Shown here one piece after another: positions 19,433 through 29,065 of a DNA stretch of 30,949 nt; positions within the stretch are counted from its first letter, which is position 1, and each line of letters opens with the position of its first letter. Under the pieces are notes generated by a model. The model was not told where the DNA came from, searched no databases, and saw nothing but the letters and a program-made list of their open reading frames with translations. The DNA is from Chara braunii (taxonomy: Eukaryota > Streptophyta > Charophyceae > Charales > Characeae), in the NCBI GenBank assembly GCA_003427395.1, contig BFEA01000781.1, positions 534,405 to 565,353 on the forward strand. Direction: 5' to 3'. The translations under genes and the position numbers were made by a program.

Positions 19433-21909
19433 AGAACCAATGGACTAGACTGAGAGTAAGAATAGCAGAAGAAGAAAGTTTGAGTCTCTCAGGTACAAGA
19501 GGGGTGCACTCAGACTCGCGTGAGAGGGCCTCGAAGTCTTCAGCGCCTGAAGGCCCCGCAATGGCGGCCAATGTAACAGCTCGGTCAGTTCCCAACGCCG
19601 AACGGCGGAGTCAGCCCCTCCTGACAGACCCCCAACTCGCAGCGGTAACCCTTCCTCTCGCGTTGCCCCACTCTCCAAGCCCCTGCTGCATCAGCCCCTT
19701 CCTTAAGCTGCGGTCACGCGTCCCTAAGCAATCGTGCTCTGAATGCTGCGGCAGTCCGTAACCGGCTCAGCAGTTGCTGCTACAAAGCAAGTTGGCCAAA
19801 GGTCCGACCTTCGCACGGTCTGAGTCATAATGCGCTAGTTTTCGAGGAAGTTTGCGCTAAGTGGTACTAAGCGCGTGCGAACCTGGGAAGAGGTGAAGTT
19901 AGGGAGAGATGGTCGTGAGTAGGGAGGAGTGAGCATGGCGGGAGGGGGAAAGATGTTGCCTGCCCGTCGCGAGTTGGATAGAGAGGGGTGAGTCAATGCG
20001 AGCCGAGTGGTGCAATCGGATTCAGTAGTCGGGATGCGAGTCGAGCGGGGTGGTGCAATCGGATTCAGCAGTCGGGATGCGAGTCGAGCACGGTGGAAGG
20101 GAGGTCGGGCGCGTGAGCTAGCGGGGGAAGGCGGAGTGCGGAGGTGACGAAGGCAGTAGAGGTGGAGACTGGGATGTACCCGGACGGGAGGGTGCGTAGG
20201 GTGCATACAGAAGATGAGCGAGCTATGTCGGAGGGTTGAATCTCGGCGATGAGTTGTGGTAGGTAGAGGTGAGGCGAGGAAGGATCAGAGGTAAAGGGGA
20301 GGCAAGACAAGGCGCAGCGGAGGACGTAGGGCTCGCTCGATTGTTAGCGGAATCGAGCGAGGAGAGGGCCGATCCCCGGGTTTTGGGCCAGGGCGTATTG
20401 AATGGTGGGCTCGGAGTCGAAAAAGGGCTAGTAGATGGGAAGCTAGCAGGTTGAGGCAGTGCGCCGGAGCATCGGGGGGAGTCGGATATGGCGGATGGAG
20501 GAACTTATGGACTACACAGTTCCTAACGGGTTTGAGCGGGGGAGAATACTAACCGGGGGCTTGGCCCCGGGCAAGCCATCGAGTGAGGACGGCTTTAGCA
20601 GCAAGCTAATAGAGTAGGAGAAAGGAAGAGTAAAGAAATACGCCGGGGAGAGTTGTCATCAAGGTGCTAATGCACCTGACCGCTTTTTCGAACAGATTCA
20701 TTAAGATTGGTATATCCCGTTGAGGGCAGGTAACGGGAAGATCACCGCGTGGCTAGAGGTTTACTGGTTGTCGGGCACGTGGCTCGTAGTGCTGATGGGA
20801 GTAGCCGCTAGCACCCACGTGTACGGTCGGGGTAGCAGTGTGGTATGAGCTGAGGTAGTGAGTGTATTAGGCCATTCTACTCGCAGGCATCAGATGGAGG
20901 TGGACTGCGCCAGAAGGGAAGAGAGTTGGGAGTCTGGCGATGGACGCCCCTTCGTGCTAACGGGAGATTCGGTCGATCCTTGACCGACTATCTCTGTGGG
21001 AGGCGTTGCGGGCGGGTGTCAGGAACGGTGGCTTATCTGTCAGTCGGTGGGGTAGTCAGTCAGATGTGGACTTAGTAAGCTTAGTGGGGGAGTCCACGGG
21101 GGGGGGGCTACTGCGGTGAGAGGGGGGGGGGTGCGCCGCCAAGGTACTCGTTCGTTCTGAGGGTTTGGAGAAACCTATCTGAGGGTGAGGCGTATCAGCG
21201 GTGGAGGGCTATAGACTACGAAATTCAGGCGATGGATTACGAGCCGCGGTGTACCGCTGCTGCTGCCTGCTGTGCCGCGGAACACCACCGATGTTGTTGA
21301 GAGGACATAGGTCGCAGCTGCTGGCAGTTGTTGCTGCCGCTGTTAACTACCGTTAGGCGCTGCTGCTGTGAATCAAGAACGGACTGTTCCTATTGACATT
21401 GGCCAGGCACAGGCTGCACTGCAGGTTGCGCCCAAATTGTTGTTGTGTTGGCTGTACGCATTCCATGCGCCGTCCGACTGCGCACCACCTGTTGCTAGTT
21501 GCGGCTAAGCCAACCCTAGCTGCCGCTGCGCTCATTTTGACTGTGTACAACCTATTGCTGACTATTGTTGGGCCGACACAAGCTGTCGTGGTGCCTGACG
21601 GGTGTGCATCAATCGCCGTTGTCTGCTACGGGCTGCTGCTATATGTTGCGGCTACGACTGTGAACTAAGCGCAGTTGTGGCTGCTGCGTCCCTTGACTGT
21701 ATAATGCAGCCGGGTACTGCTGTGCACTATGGTTAGGACGGTGGACTGTGCGTACCCACTGCCTCTCTAGGCTGAGTGCAAACTCTGACCTGCTGTTGGC
21801 AACTGGCCGTTGATTGCTGCCTTCCGTGGGCCACTGTGCACCGCCACTGGCAGCAACATACTGCTGGCTGCTGCACTTGCGTGAACGGAAGCCAACGCGA
21901 AAAACGGTC
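19433..21909. other. GC-rich non-coding DNA in the nested block
   Basis: No gene recognised. The stretch from about 19860 to 21240 is G-rich on the plus strand, with local hairpins such as GGTGC/GCACC near 20670 and CCCGTT/AACGGG near 20717-20740. From about 21250 to 21880 TGC/GCTGTT words dominate, giving Leu/Ala/Cys-rich chance open frames that I do not call. Confidence 0.45.
20007..20092. repeat. 43-bp tandem duplication
   Basis: GTGGTGCAATCGGATTCAG starts at 20007 and 20050, followed in both by TAGTC/CAGTC and GGGATGCGAGTCGAGC. The units differ by only a few bases. Confidence 0.85.
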
Positions 21910-21960
21910 AAAAACGGAGGAGTTACCCTCGATTTATACGTGTCCTCCTGGCGCGGGGCC

Positions 21961-21992
<32 letters not shown>

Positions 21993-22010
21993 ACGGATGT
22001 CCCGAAGGAC
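21910..22010 (-). pseudogene. U6 snRNA-derived copy, probably non-functional
   Basis: On the minus strand the sequence starts GTCCTTCGGGACATCCG at 22010, keeps AATTGGAACGATACAGAGAAG and GATTAGCATGGCCCC, then drifts: GCGCCAGGAGGACACGTATAAATCGAGGG, ending before a T5 run (21914-21910). The 5' two thirds match U6 almost perfectly and share the CGTTAAAATTGG variant with the copy at 1159. Canonical GGATGACAC reads GGAGGACAC here, a T-to-G change (at 21945) at the position of the internal stem-loop's bulged uridine, which is a metal-binding site in active U6. No TATA box is visible about 25-30 bp upstream. No A tail or target duplication was seen. Confidence 0.75.
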
Positions 22011-22804
22011 TCGGTCGGGCCGTGCTCAGCGGCCTACTGTAGGCGGAGGGCTATCGCACCCTCTTCTTCGCCCGACCCGACCGCGGCCCGTATACCAGGC
22101 CCCCCCCAAAAAAGGGGTAACAGCAAAAAAGGAAAAGATAAAAAATAAAAATAAATAAGGAATACAAGTCTATAGCATCGGGCCTTTAGGGGAGCAGGGG
22201 CTATCGTCGCCCGGTCAGTCCCGCAGGTCGGGCCCGCCGTCGCCCGTATCAGCAAAAGCTGAGGGGGATAGCCTTGGCGGGCTCTTAACCCCTCGGCTTC
22301 TCCTCGCTGCTCCGCTGCGCCGCCGCTTCTGCACCACCGCTTGCTGGCCTCGATCCCAGAACCTTCCTGGCAATAGCCTTACACCGTTACCTATAGGGCT
22401 AAGCCCCAACTTGGGATCAATCGGCGCTGTAGCCCATATAAAGTGGTGCAGCCCGGGGCCTAAGGTTGGGACATGCCCGCAGGCTCCTCCCCGCCTATAG
22501 ACAAGCGCACAGCCGCTGCGCAACCATGCCGCCCACCGTACCACCCCACCTACCAATCCTGCAGCTGGCCAGCACGGCGAACGGGGATCCACCCCCTAAC
22601 TCTCAGTCTAATCACAGGTGCTGGGTCGAGCCGGACGCCTATGTCGTCCACACAATTAAAAGGGGCAAAATCACATGCGCGCCTTGAAATCGCGCGCCCA
22701 CTCATCCTACCCATTTAGACGACCCTCGCCCATACGCGGGTAGCCATTTGAACACACAAGCCTGGACCGACGACCCCTCTGCCACTTGCAAAAAAACAGG
22801 GCGG
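22011..22804. other. GC-rich non-coding DNA, right end of the nested block
   Basis: No gene recognised. An A-rich tract (AAAAAAGGGG, then AAAATAAAAATAAATAAGG, about 22109-22160) is followed by C-rich sequence. Related words such as GGGCTATCG-C near 22049 and 22199 hint at an old local duplication. Confidence 0.4.
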
Positions 22805-22822
22805 ATACCCTTGCAAGGGTAT
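22805..22822. repeat. Perfect 18-bp palindrome at the nested-block junction
   Basis: ATACCCTTGCAAGGGTAT is fully self-complementary, and the flanking GGGCGG/TCGCGCC extend it imperfectly. It ends 9 bp before the 39-bp repeat that marks the right border of the nested block. Confidence 0.85.
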
Positions 22823-22831
22823 TCGCGCCGA

Positions 22832-22980
22832 CAGCGTCACATCAGCATGCAATGTAGATCAGAGGCAGCGCCACATCAGCATGCAATGTAGACCAGAGGC
22901 AGTGCCACATCAGCATGCAAGGGAGTGCCACATCAGCATGTAATGTAGACCAGAGGCAGCGCCACGTCAGCATGTCTGGC
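22832..22980. repeat. Right part of the 34-bp array
   Basis: Units of 34 bp (GCGCCACATCAGCATGCAAT then GTAGACCAGAGGCA) start at about 22834, 22868, 22902, 22925 (after a shortened unit) and 22959. The last carries GCCACGTCAG. This array continues the one at 15230-15385. Confidence 0.85.
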
Positions 22981-23543
22981 GCACAGAACAAGAAGCGCTA
23001 GCATGTTGTCTCCATCTCGTGCTGTTGTTCGCATGGCCAGTGCACAGCCAGCGTCTAGCCAGCGTCGAGCCAGCATAATGCCAGCGTCTAGTCAAAGTCA
23101 AGCCAGCGTCAAAGCAGCATAGCAAGACTAAAGGCTGACCACCTCGAGGCCACGCTTTAAGTAGCATTTTACGAGGTTGTTTGACCCCAGGTCCTGTTCC
23201 CTTAGTCATCCAGATTGCCTCACAGTCGAGGGCCCCGATTGTGTACAGTTGCGGACTTCCCTTTCGACCTGATGCTGTTTGGGTACGTGCAAAAAAACAA
23301 GTGTGTGTGCTTGACTGGTGGCCTGGATTGGGTAACTTCGGACTTTGACTGTTGGTGTCACGACAGTTAACAAAAGTAAACTGTCTTACGTCCAAACCCT
23401 GAATTTCAGTGTGGGGTCTTTTTCCCTCATTTCGGCCTGGGCTGAGGCCGGTCAAGTACGCCCTCAGACATTCTACAAGACATATGGCATGGGTTATTGG
23501 ATTCCTGCCGGCCCAGTTTTTGAGTTCCATCCCAAAAAATACG
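22981..23543 (-). other. 3' non-coding region of the LTR element
   Basis: It lies between the end of pol and the 34-bp array. A block at about 23043-23122 repeats a 10-11-bp GCCAGCGTCTA-like unit. Open frames here (187 codons on the minus strand) partly translate that repeat and show no known domain. Confidence 0.5.
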
Positions 23544-23939
23544 TTAATTCTCAGTTAACCCACGTTCATATGCAGCGACAATATCAGGAGCAGTAGGTAG
23601 GAGTTCTTTTCTACTAAACCATCTGGCTTCAGATCGAGGTTGGGACTTGAACGTTACCTTGTACTGCTTTTCAGGTTATCCTCTGCCACCTTTAGAGAAA
23701 TAACCATGTTCCAATATTCTTTCAACTCCATAACCTTCATTTATAGAGGGTGGAAACATGGATGGCCGATTCAGAAAGTTGTCACTTTCTACATAAGGTA
23801 GCAGTTTAGACGCGTGGAAGATAGGGTATGTCCTTAGGTGTGGAGGTACATCTATACGGTAGGAAGGTCCATCTTCACCTCTAATCACTTTGAGAACTTC
23901 CCATGGTCCGTAGTAGACAGGTAGTAGTTTTTTAGACAC
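23544..23939 (-). pseudogene. Integrase C-terminus and chromodomain-like tail (pol end)
   Basis: The frame from 23939 contains LPVYYGPWEVLKVI, PSYRIDVPPHLRTYPIFHAS and KLLPYVES, the conserved C-terminal integrase motif (GPF/Y-type) of Ty3/gypsy elements. A stop (TAA, plus-strand 23676-23678) interrupts it. In the same frame YKVTFKS, RWFSRKELL and APDIVAAYE follow to a stop at 23544-23546, resembling the chromodomain that targets chromoviral integrases to chromatin. The product would be truncated before that domain. Confidence 0.7.
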
Positions 23940-24239
23940 ATTTTCCTCTAAGACTTAACCCAAACAAAATCCCCTTCTTGGAATTGTAAAGGTCGGCGAT
24001 GTTGATTAGCCTGTTCGATCATTTGTAGTTGGGTCCTCTGTATGTTCTCCTTAACCCTTTTGATATGTTTTTCATATAAAATTGTGAATTCACGCGTACC
24101 TGGGGATAACCTCTGAATCTGGTCCTTTGTTAATGCATCAATGGGATGTCTGGGCTTTCATCCTTTATGCAGTGTGTGAGGCGCTAACAATTTTGGGCAA
24201 GTTCTCATCTCAATCAATCTGATCAGGACGGACATACAT

Positions 24240-24905
24240 TCGCAAAAGTCGTTGGCAGAGACACTTCATTTGCTCAATTTGGCCATTTGTTTCAGGATGT
24301 CTGCCTGACGACATGGTCAACCTAGTCCCATAGACTTCCATAAACTTCTGCCATTGTAGACTGGTGAACCGAAAATCCCTATCAGAGATGATGGTTTTAA
24401 AAAATTCATACTAACAGACCCATCACATTTGAAACTTTTGGATAACTAGTTCGATTCTAGCTTCAACAGACAAAGGAATGAACATGGCAAACATCCCTTT
24501 CAGAGACTATGGTTTTAGTGAAATCATACTCAGAGACCCATCGGATCTGAAACTTTTGGATAACTAGTTTGGTTTTAGCTTCAACAGGCAAAGGAATGAA
24601 CATAGCATACTTTGAGGATCTATTTACGATGACCATTACCTGACTGTTATCATTCCGACTCTTAGTGAGACTCGTAAAGTCAATGAAAATAGATTCACTT
24701 GACTCGCTTGGAATAGGCAGCGGCCTCAGTAGTCTCATTGGATTCTCATGTGAGGGTTTGTTCCTCTGACAGACAAGACAAATCCGCAAATAGGTTAGTA
24801 GATCTTCATTCATTCCTTTTCATTCAAAATGATCACGCACATCGGTATATGTCTTTTTAAAACCAAAGTGACCTTCCACATCATGATACTTCCCAATGAT
24901 TACAC
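24240..24905 (-). pseudogene. Integrase zinc finger and catalytic core, broken
   Basis: Minus-strand order: an HHCC-type zinc finger (YHDVEGHFG, then CLVCQRNK, with an in-frame stop between the halves), the first catalytic Asp in IFIDF, the second in SDRD (plus-strand about 24375-24389), and the Glu in HPETNGQIE (about 24270-24300). All three residues of the DDE triad can be found. A ~118-bp tandem duplication (24375-24492 and 24493-24610) lies between the first and second Asp and carries extra stops, so no active integrase can be made. Confidence 0.75.
24375..24610. repeat. 118-bp tandem duplication inside the integrase core
   Basis: Both units begin ATCCCT(A/T)TCAGAGA and share GAAACTTTTGGATAACTAGT and CAAAGGAATGAACAT. 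They are about 80-85 percent identical, so the duplication is not recent. Confidence 0.85.
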
Positions 24906-25212
24906 TTTTGATCTGTTATAAATAAGGAATACAAAATCTTTTTTCGGTTTTGTCCATAAAGAAAAGTAAACCATCAGTTATTCGATATTCCGGAAACAAT
25001 CCAGGTTTCTTTCATAGAGTCTCAATGATGGGACTCCAAATAGGATCTTTCTCATATCCCTTCTGTATTTGTCCCTTCAACTCGTTCCCAATATCGAGGT
25101 AGGAGACAATTGTCCCAAAGAAATTTGCACGTCTGGACAAGGCATCCGCAACCACGTTAAACTTACCTTTGATAGTTTTCAACTCAAAGTCAAAGGTATC
25201 AATAAAAGTGGA

Positions 25213-25600
25213 TCATCTCACTAACTTATCAGAGAGTCTAGGTTGCGTCTTAATCCATTTCAAGGTAGAATGATCTGAATAGACAGTACAGTGTCTCCCT
25301 AACAAGTAGTGTTTCCAGGTGTCTTGTGTAGAGACCAAGGCATACAACTCCCTTTCATAGGTGGAGTTGACCACTTTCTCAGTTGACCACTTTCTCTGAC
25401 AGAAGTCTTCTGGACATAAACTCAATCGGTCTATATCCCTTACCGTCGTCTTGCTGTAGCACATCCCCAATTCCATACTTAATGATGAAACGAAGAGAAG
25501 GGCCAACAATTTTCAAGAAAGGGTAGTGAGTCAGAACATGTTTTAACTTTCTAAACAATGACTCACAATCTTTGTCCCACAACTAAGGTTTTTCCTTTTT
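25213..25600 (-). pseudogene. RNase H domain, frameshifted
   Basis: The RNase H-like domain is split over two frames. The upstream frame (25582-25379) has LKHVLTHYPFL and the GVLQQ-like GDVLQQDDGKGYRPIEF and SRRLLSEKVVN. The downstream frame (from 25509) has STYERELYALV, WKHYLLGRHCTVYSDH and LKWIKTQ, typical of Ty3/gypsy RNase H. The frame change coincides with a perfect 16-bp tandem duplication (25365-25396). Confidence 0.75.
25365..25396. repeat. 16-bp tandem duplication that shifts the RNase H frame
   Basis: AGTTGACCACTTTCTC occurs at 25365-25380 and again at 25381-25396. Sixteen is not a multiple of three, so the duplication explains the two overlapping RNase H frames. Confidence 0.9.
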
Positions 25601-26446
25601 CAGTAATCTTCTCATAGGAGCAGCTATCAAGGAGAAGTTTCTGTCGAACTTCCTATAGTAGATTGCAAGTCCTAGGAAATATCTTAGTTCAGTTAAAGTC
25701 TTAGGTTATGGTCCAATCTCTAATTTATGTAATTTTTTTTTCTTCATGCCTTAGTCTTTCCTCGTTCACTATATGCCCTAAGTACACGACTTCAGGGTTA
25801 GCGAACTCAGACTTCTTCGAATTTTGTTTGAAGTTGTCCTCATGCAACTTCTGCAAGACTATTTGTAGGTGTTTCTCATGATCTTCTAGTGTCTTATTAT
25901 ACACTAGAATGTCATCGAGGTAGACTACTACGAACTGATCAAGGCATTGACGGAACAATTCGTTCATTGACCTTTAGAATGTTGCAAGCGCATTGGTCAA
26001 ACCAAAAGGCATAACCACAACTCGTCGTGATCATACATGGTTCGGAATTCCGTCTTGTGTTGATCTTTAGGAGCCACCTCGATGTGGTGGTACCGTGACT
26101 TGAGATCAATCCTGTTGAAGTACCTGCATTTTTGCAACTGATCCAATAGATCGTCAATACGCGGAAGAGGTTTTGCGTTTTTCTCAGTGACGGAGTTCAA
26201 CCCTCGATAGTCAATACAAAGATGCAGTTCACCTTCTTTTTGAGGCACGAATAAGACAGGGGCGTCGTAAAGATATGAGCTAGGGCGAATCCATCCCTTG
26301 TCAGTAAGTTCTTACAACTGTTTTCGAAGTTCCTCAAGTTCTTTGGGAGACATTCGGTAGATGGGACCCTTGGGAATCTTGCTTCCCGGAATGATCTCGA
26401 TTGTGTGCTTAATAGCAGGCTCAGTAATTTCCGTCGGCTCAGTCTA
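25601..26446 (-). pseudogene. Reverse transcriptase domain, broken
   Basis: Motifs in minus-strand order: KGWIRPSSYLYDAPVLFV, LHLCIDYRGLN and FNRIDLKSRYHHI (RT blocks with the first catalytic Asp), then VVYLDDILVYN (the YLDD catalytic pair, plus-strand 25911-25922), VVYLGHIV, and the connection segment YFLGLAIYYRKF. Substitution stops occur at plus-strand 26444-26446 and 26312-26314, and a frame break separates the two halves near 25970-26000. It would copy RNA to DNA if intact; this copy cannot. Confidence 0.8.
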
Positions 26447-27364
26447 CAGGTCCTTGTACTCATCGATAAATTTTTCGATAGAAGGTAGATAAAATGAGTA
26501 ACACTCACCTACTCGTTTGATAAGCATTATTATCACCTTTTGATCCAACTTCCTCTTTACTACCATCAAACGGAAAGTTGGGGGACTGATACAACAAAAA
26601 GATAGAGTAGAGTCAGAGTCAGACCTATGATATAACTTTATGGCACGTAGTTCAAACTTCTCGTCCTTGAGTTTGACAACTTTATTTTTAAACCTTACCT
26701 CTGGGTCGGTTTCCTTGTGCCAATCCATTCCCAGAATTATATCAAATGATAAGTTCTTTTTTATTAGGAAGGATATCTCGTGTAAAATTTTATTTCCCTC
26801 CTTAGTTCTAAAATGACACTTAACACGATCGATGTATTGAGAGACAGTAATTGTGTTTGTGTCAGCCAGTATAGACGTGATAGGTCTAGGTAAATCCTTT
26901 ACCTTCATTCGCAGATGCAGTTTTCGAATTGCCTTCCCTGAGATGTAAGACCGCCTCGATCCTGGGTCTAACATGGCAGTTACTCGCGTGTGTGCAATCT
27001 CAATATCTGTGATTATCAGTTCACCCTTAGACTTAGTTTTCTTCGCCCATGAACTCCGTAGTGCTATGAGTTCATTGTCGAGCTCGTCAAGGGAATCGTC
27101 CAGTGAGACAGAGCAAAAAACAGTATTAGGGTGTTCTAGATGACGGACTGAATAAGAGTCATCCTCTGCCTTGAGAGTCGAAAGGTTAAAAGGGGTTCTA
27201 GGCGCCTTACCTTTGTCTTCGTTTGAACCCTTCGACTCAATAAGAGCAGATGCTACTCCTACTGGCTGCTCGCTTTTGGGTTTCGGATAAGTGGGCACCA
27301 TACTATAACATGCTCCATGGTGCCACACTTGAGGCATTGACGATTGTTCATTTTGGACTGTCAT
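26444..27364 (-). pseudogene. Retroviral-type aspartic protease segment
   Basis: This is the longest frame left in the element (306 codons). It contains VTAMLDPGSRRSYISGKAIR, corresponding to the protease active-site loop, and SFDIILGMDWH, the conserved ILG-containing segment of gypsy proteases. The active-site triad reads Asp-Pro-Gly (plus-strand 26960-26968) instead of Asp-Ser/Thr-Gly, which should impair catalysis. Its start overlaps the end of gag in a different frame. Confidence 0.75.
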
Positions 27365-29065
27365 TCCTCACGTGTCATGTTCATCTTTTCTCAAGGTTTC
27401 CCGAACGCAATGTCGGGGTGCTCGAGAAACGAGCGTGGCCTCCTCTTCTTCTTCCATTGACTTTGGCCTCCATTGTTGGCCATCACGACAGTGACATCAC
27501 CCTTCCCAGATTCACTGTCGCCATTACATCTGCCTCCCTCAGACTTCTCTACCGTATCATCATCAGACACTGCTAACATGTGGTCCTGACGTTTTTGCAG
27601 CCAGAGCACTCGCTCACCGTACCCATCAATCGGTCCCGATTTTACCACCGATGCGTAAGACCATTTTACTTGAGCAGTTATCTGCTCTCGTTGGAGAGCG
27701 AGATCGTGAAACTGTCGATAATTAAACTTATTAGACTTGACTTCCGCCACGAGCTATTCACCAATAGGTTCGGGTAGTGCACATGAGTATATATATAGAA
27801 CCTGTTTGTCCTGCAAGTTCAATCCGGGCACCTGCAAAAGACGGTCAACCTCACGTGACAAAGCATCGACCGAAGGCCAACGTTTCTGGCCAATTGTAGT
27901 GAGTTCATCAAAGGTCTTATCGGTCGTCGTTTGTAAAAAAAACTCTCCTTTATCTTTTGGAGAAATTGCTTGAGATCTAGGGTCTTAGCCCACTCACCGA
28001 TATCCTCAAAACCAGCAGCATTGACTTTGGTCAACACCCATTCCTTGACCGCTCCTCCGAGACAAGACGTCGAGAAAGCGGTCTGATTTTCAGGCTCCAC
28101 GGGTGCGGTCCCACAGACGTCGTTGTTATACGTAAACGACAATTTCATTTTAACTTTTTTTTTCTTTTTCGGTTTCACCACTTCTTTGATCGGTTCCTCT
28201 TTCTTCGTGGGTTCTTCTTTCTTCTCGGTCGGTCTCTCAGGTTCTTTCTTAGAACCTTCGGGTTTGTCTGGCGTAACTCGCTTCATTGCATCCTTCATTA
28301 ACTTCTCTTGGGGTTCCTTTTTTATTAACTCCTCCCCGGTCGCCTCCTCAACTCCTACTTTGTCCTTCCCCTTTAAGAGTCTAGTCAATATCTCAACGAG
28401 GCAGTGTTTTGATTAATTTTCTTTTCAAGGGAAACAAGGTAGATCATGATAGATTGAAGGATGAATGCAAGCTCGCTGCTTGCTTCCTCATAATGAAAAT
28501 TTTGCCTTAATTCATCCATAATTCGTTCTTCTTCTTATTGCGTTTCTTGTAATTTTCAGAACTTCTCAATCTTCCTTCTTTCTTCTCTCAGGGTGTTTTA
28601 TAGTTGTCTAACATTCTCCTCCATTATCTCAACAGACAATTGTGGTTCTACCTTCTTTTATTTTTCTTTATCTTATCTCTTCTTCCTTTCTGGCTCCATT
28701 TTGTCAAGGTTCTCAGCAACATACAGCTCAAGGACTATTCGTCCTTGCTTGATGAGGTCCTCAACCTTCTTGCCAGTCTCTATTACTTGAACAACGATTT
28801 TCGCGGCTTTCAGTTCACTTTATGTAGCATGCAGATCGAACTGGTCATGAATCCACCGTTCAATCTCTGAACTGGCACCGTGTACCTCACCGAGAAACTG
28901 TTGGAGAAACCCGATCAAAGTCTGTTTTCTTGTTTCAATTTGACTACGGTTCTTTAATTCCCCCCCTTCCTCATCGTCATAGACTATGAGAAGGATAGGG
29001 AAGAAAAAAAGAGGAATGAACCGCGTCAAGACAGTGACACGCAGACATTTCCAGAGAAAGTTCAT
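27250..29065 (-). pseudogene. Gag (capsid/nucleocapsid) region, many stops
   Basis: From 29065 a frame gives an N-terminal helical segment (IGFLQQFLGEVHGASSEIER) and, after stops at plus-strand 28820, 28673, 28658, 28598, 28556 and 28535, continues as Lys/Glu-rich coiled-coil-like sequence. A shift leads to the frame 28388-27819: Lys/Glu/Pro-rich, then a capsid-like segment with CLGGAVKEWVL and LKQFLQKIKESFF. Another shift leads to 27750-27391. After two TGA stops the nucleocapsid zinc knuckle CLKCGTMEHVIVWC appears near 27300, exact CX2CX4HX4C spacing, overlapping the protease frame. Confidence 0.75.

Larger units (their letters stand above)
15386..22831. mobile_element. Nested 7.45-kb insertion of unknown type
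   Basis: The block is bracketed by a perfect 39-bp direct repeat (15347-15385 and 22832-22870). Both copies belong to the same 34-bp array of the host LTR element, so the array was probably split here. No transposase, RT or other protein could be recognised inside, though 365 bases are unsequenced. Contents run in order: a 38-bp duplication, CpG-rich DNA, a 122-bp x3 array, a ten-hairpin family, the gap, GC-rich DNA, a U6-derived copy, and a terminal 18-bp palindrome. It may be several insertions rather than one. Alternatively the two arrays could have been separated by rearrangement. Confidence 0.55.

Noticed and set aside
18918-19761. Open frames of 167-245 codons around 19000-19760
   Set aside because: They run through unsequenced N bases and cannot be interpreted.
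21393-21668. 91-codon membrane-protein-like open frame
   Set aside because: It translates a TGC/GCTGTT-rich tract; the Leu/Ala/Val-rich product follows from the repeat composition.
15386-22831. Nested block as a Helitron
   Set aside because: The right end has a palindrome, but no CTRR terminus follows it, no TC start is seen on the left, and no Rep/helicase sequence is recognisable.
22967-23530. 187-codon minus-strand open frame in the 3' region of the LTR element
   Set aside because: Part of it simply translates the 10-11-bp GCCAGCGTC repeat and no domain is visible.
27250-29065. Stops in gag/pol caused by C-to-T change (methylation-driven decay)
   Set aside because: TAA, TAG and TGA are always one C-to-T step from CAA, CAG and CGA, so the pattern proves nothing without an alignment. 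At least one stop in RT (plus-strand 26312-26314) more likely replaced a Glu codon.
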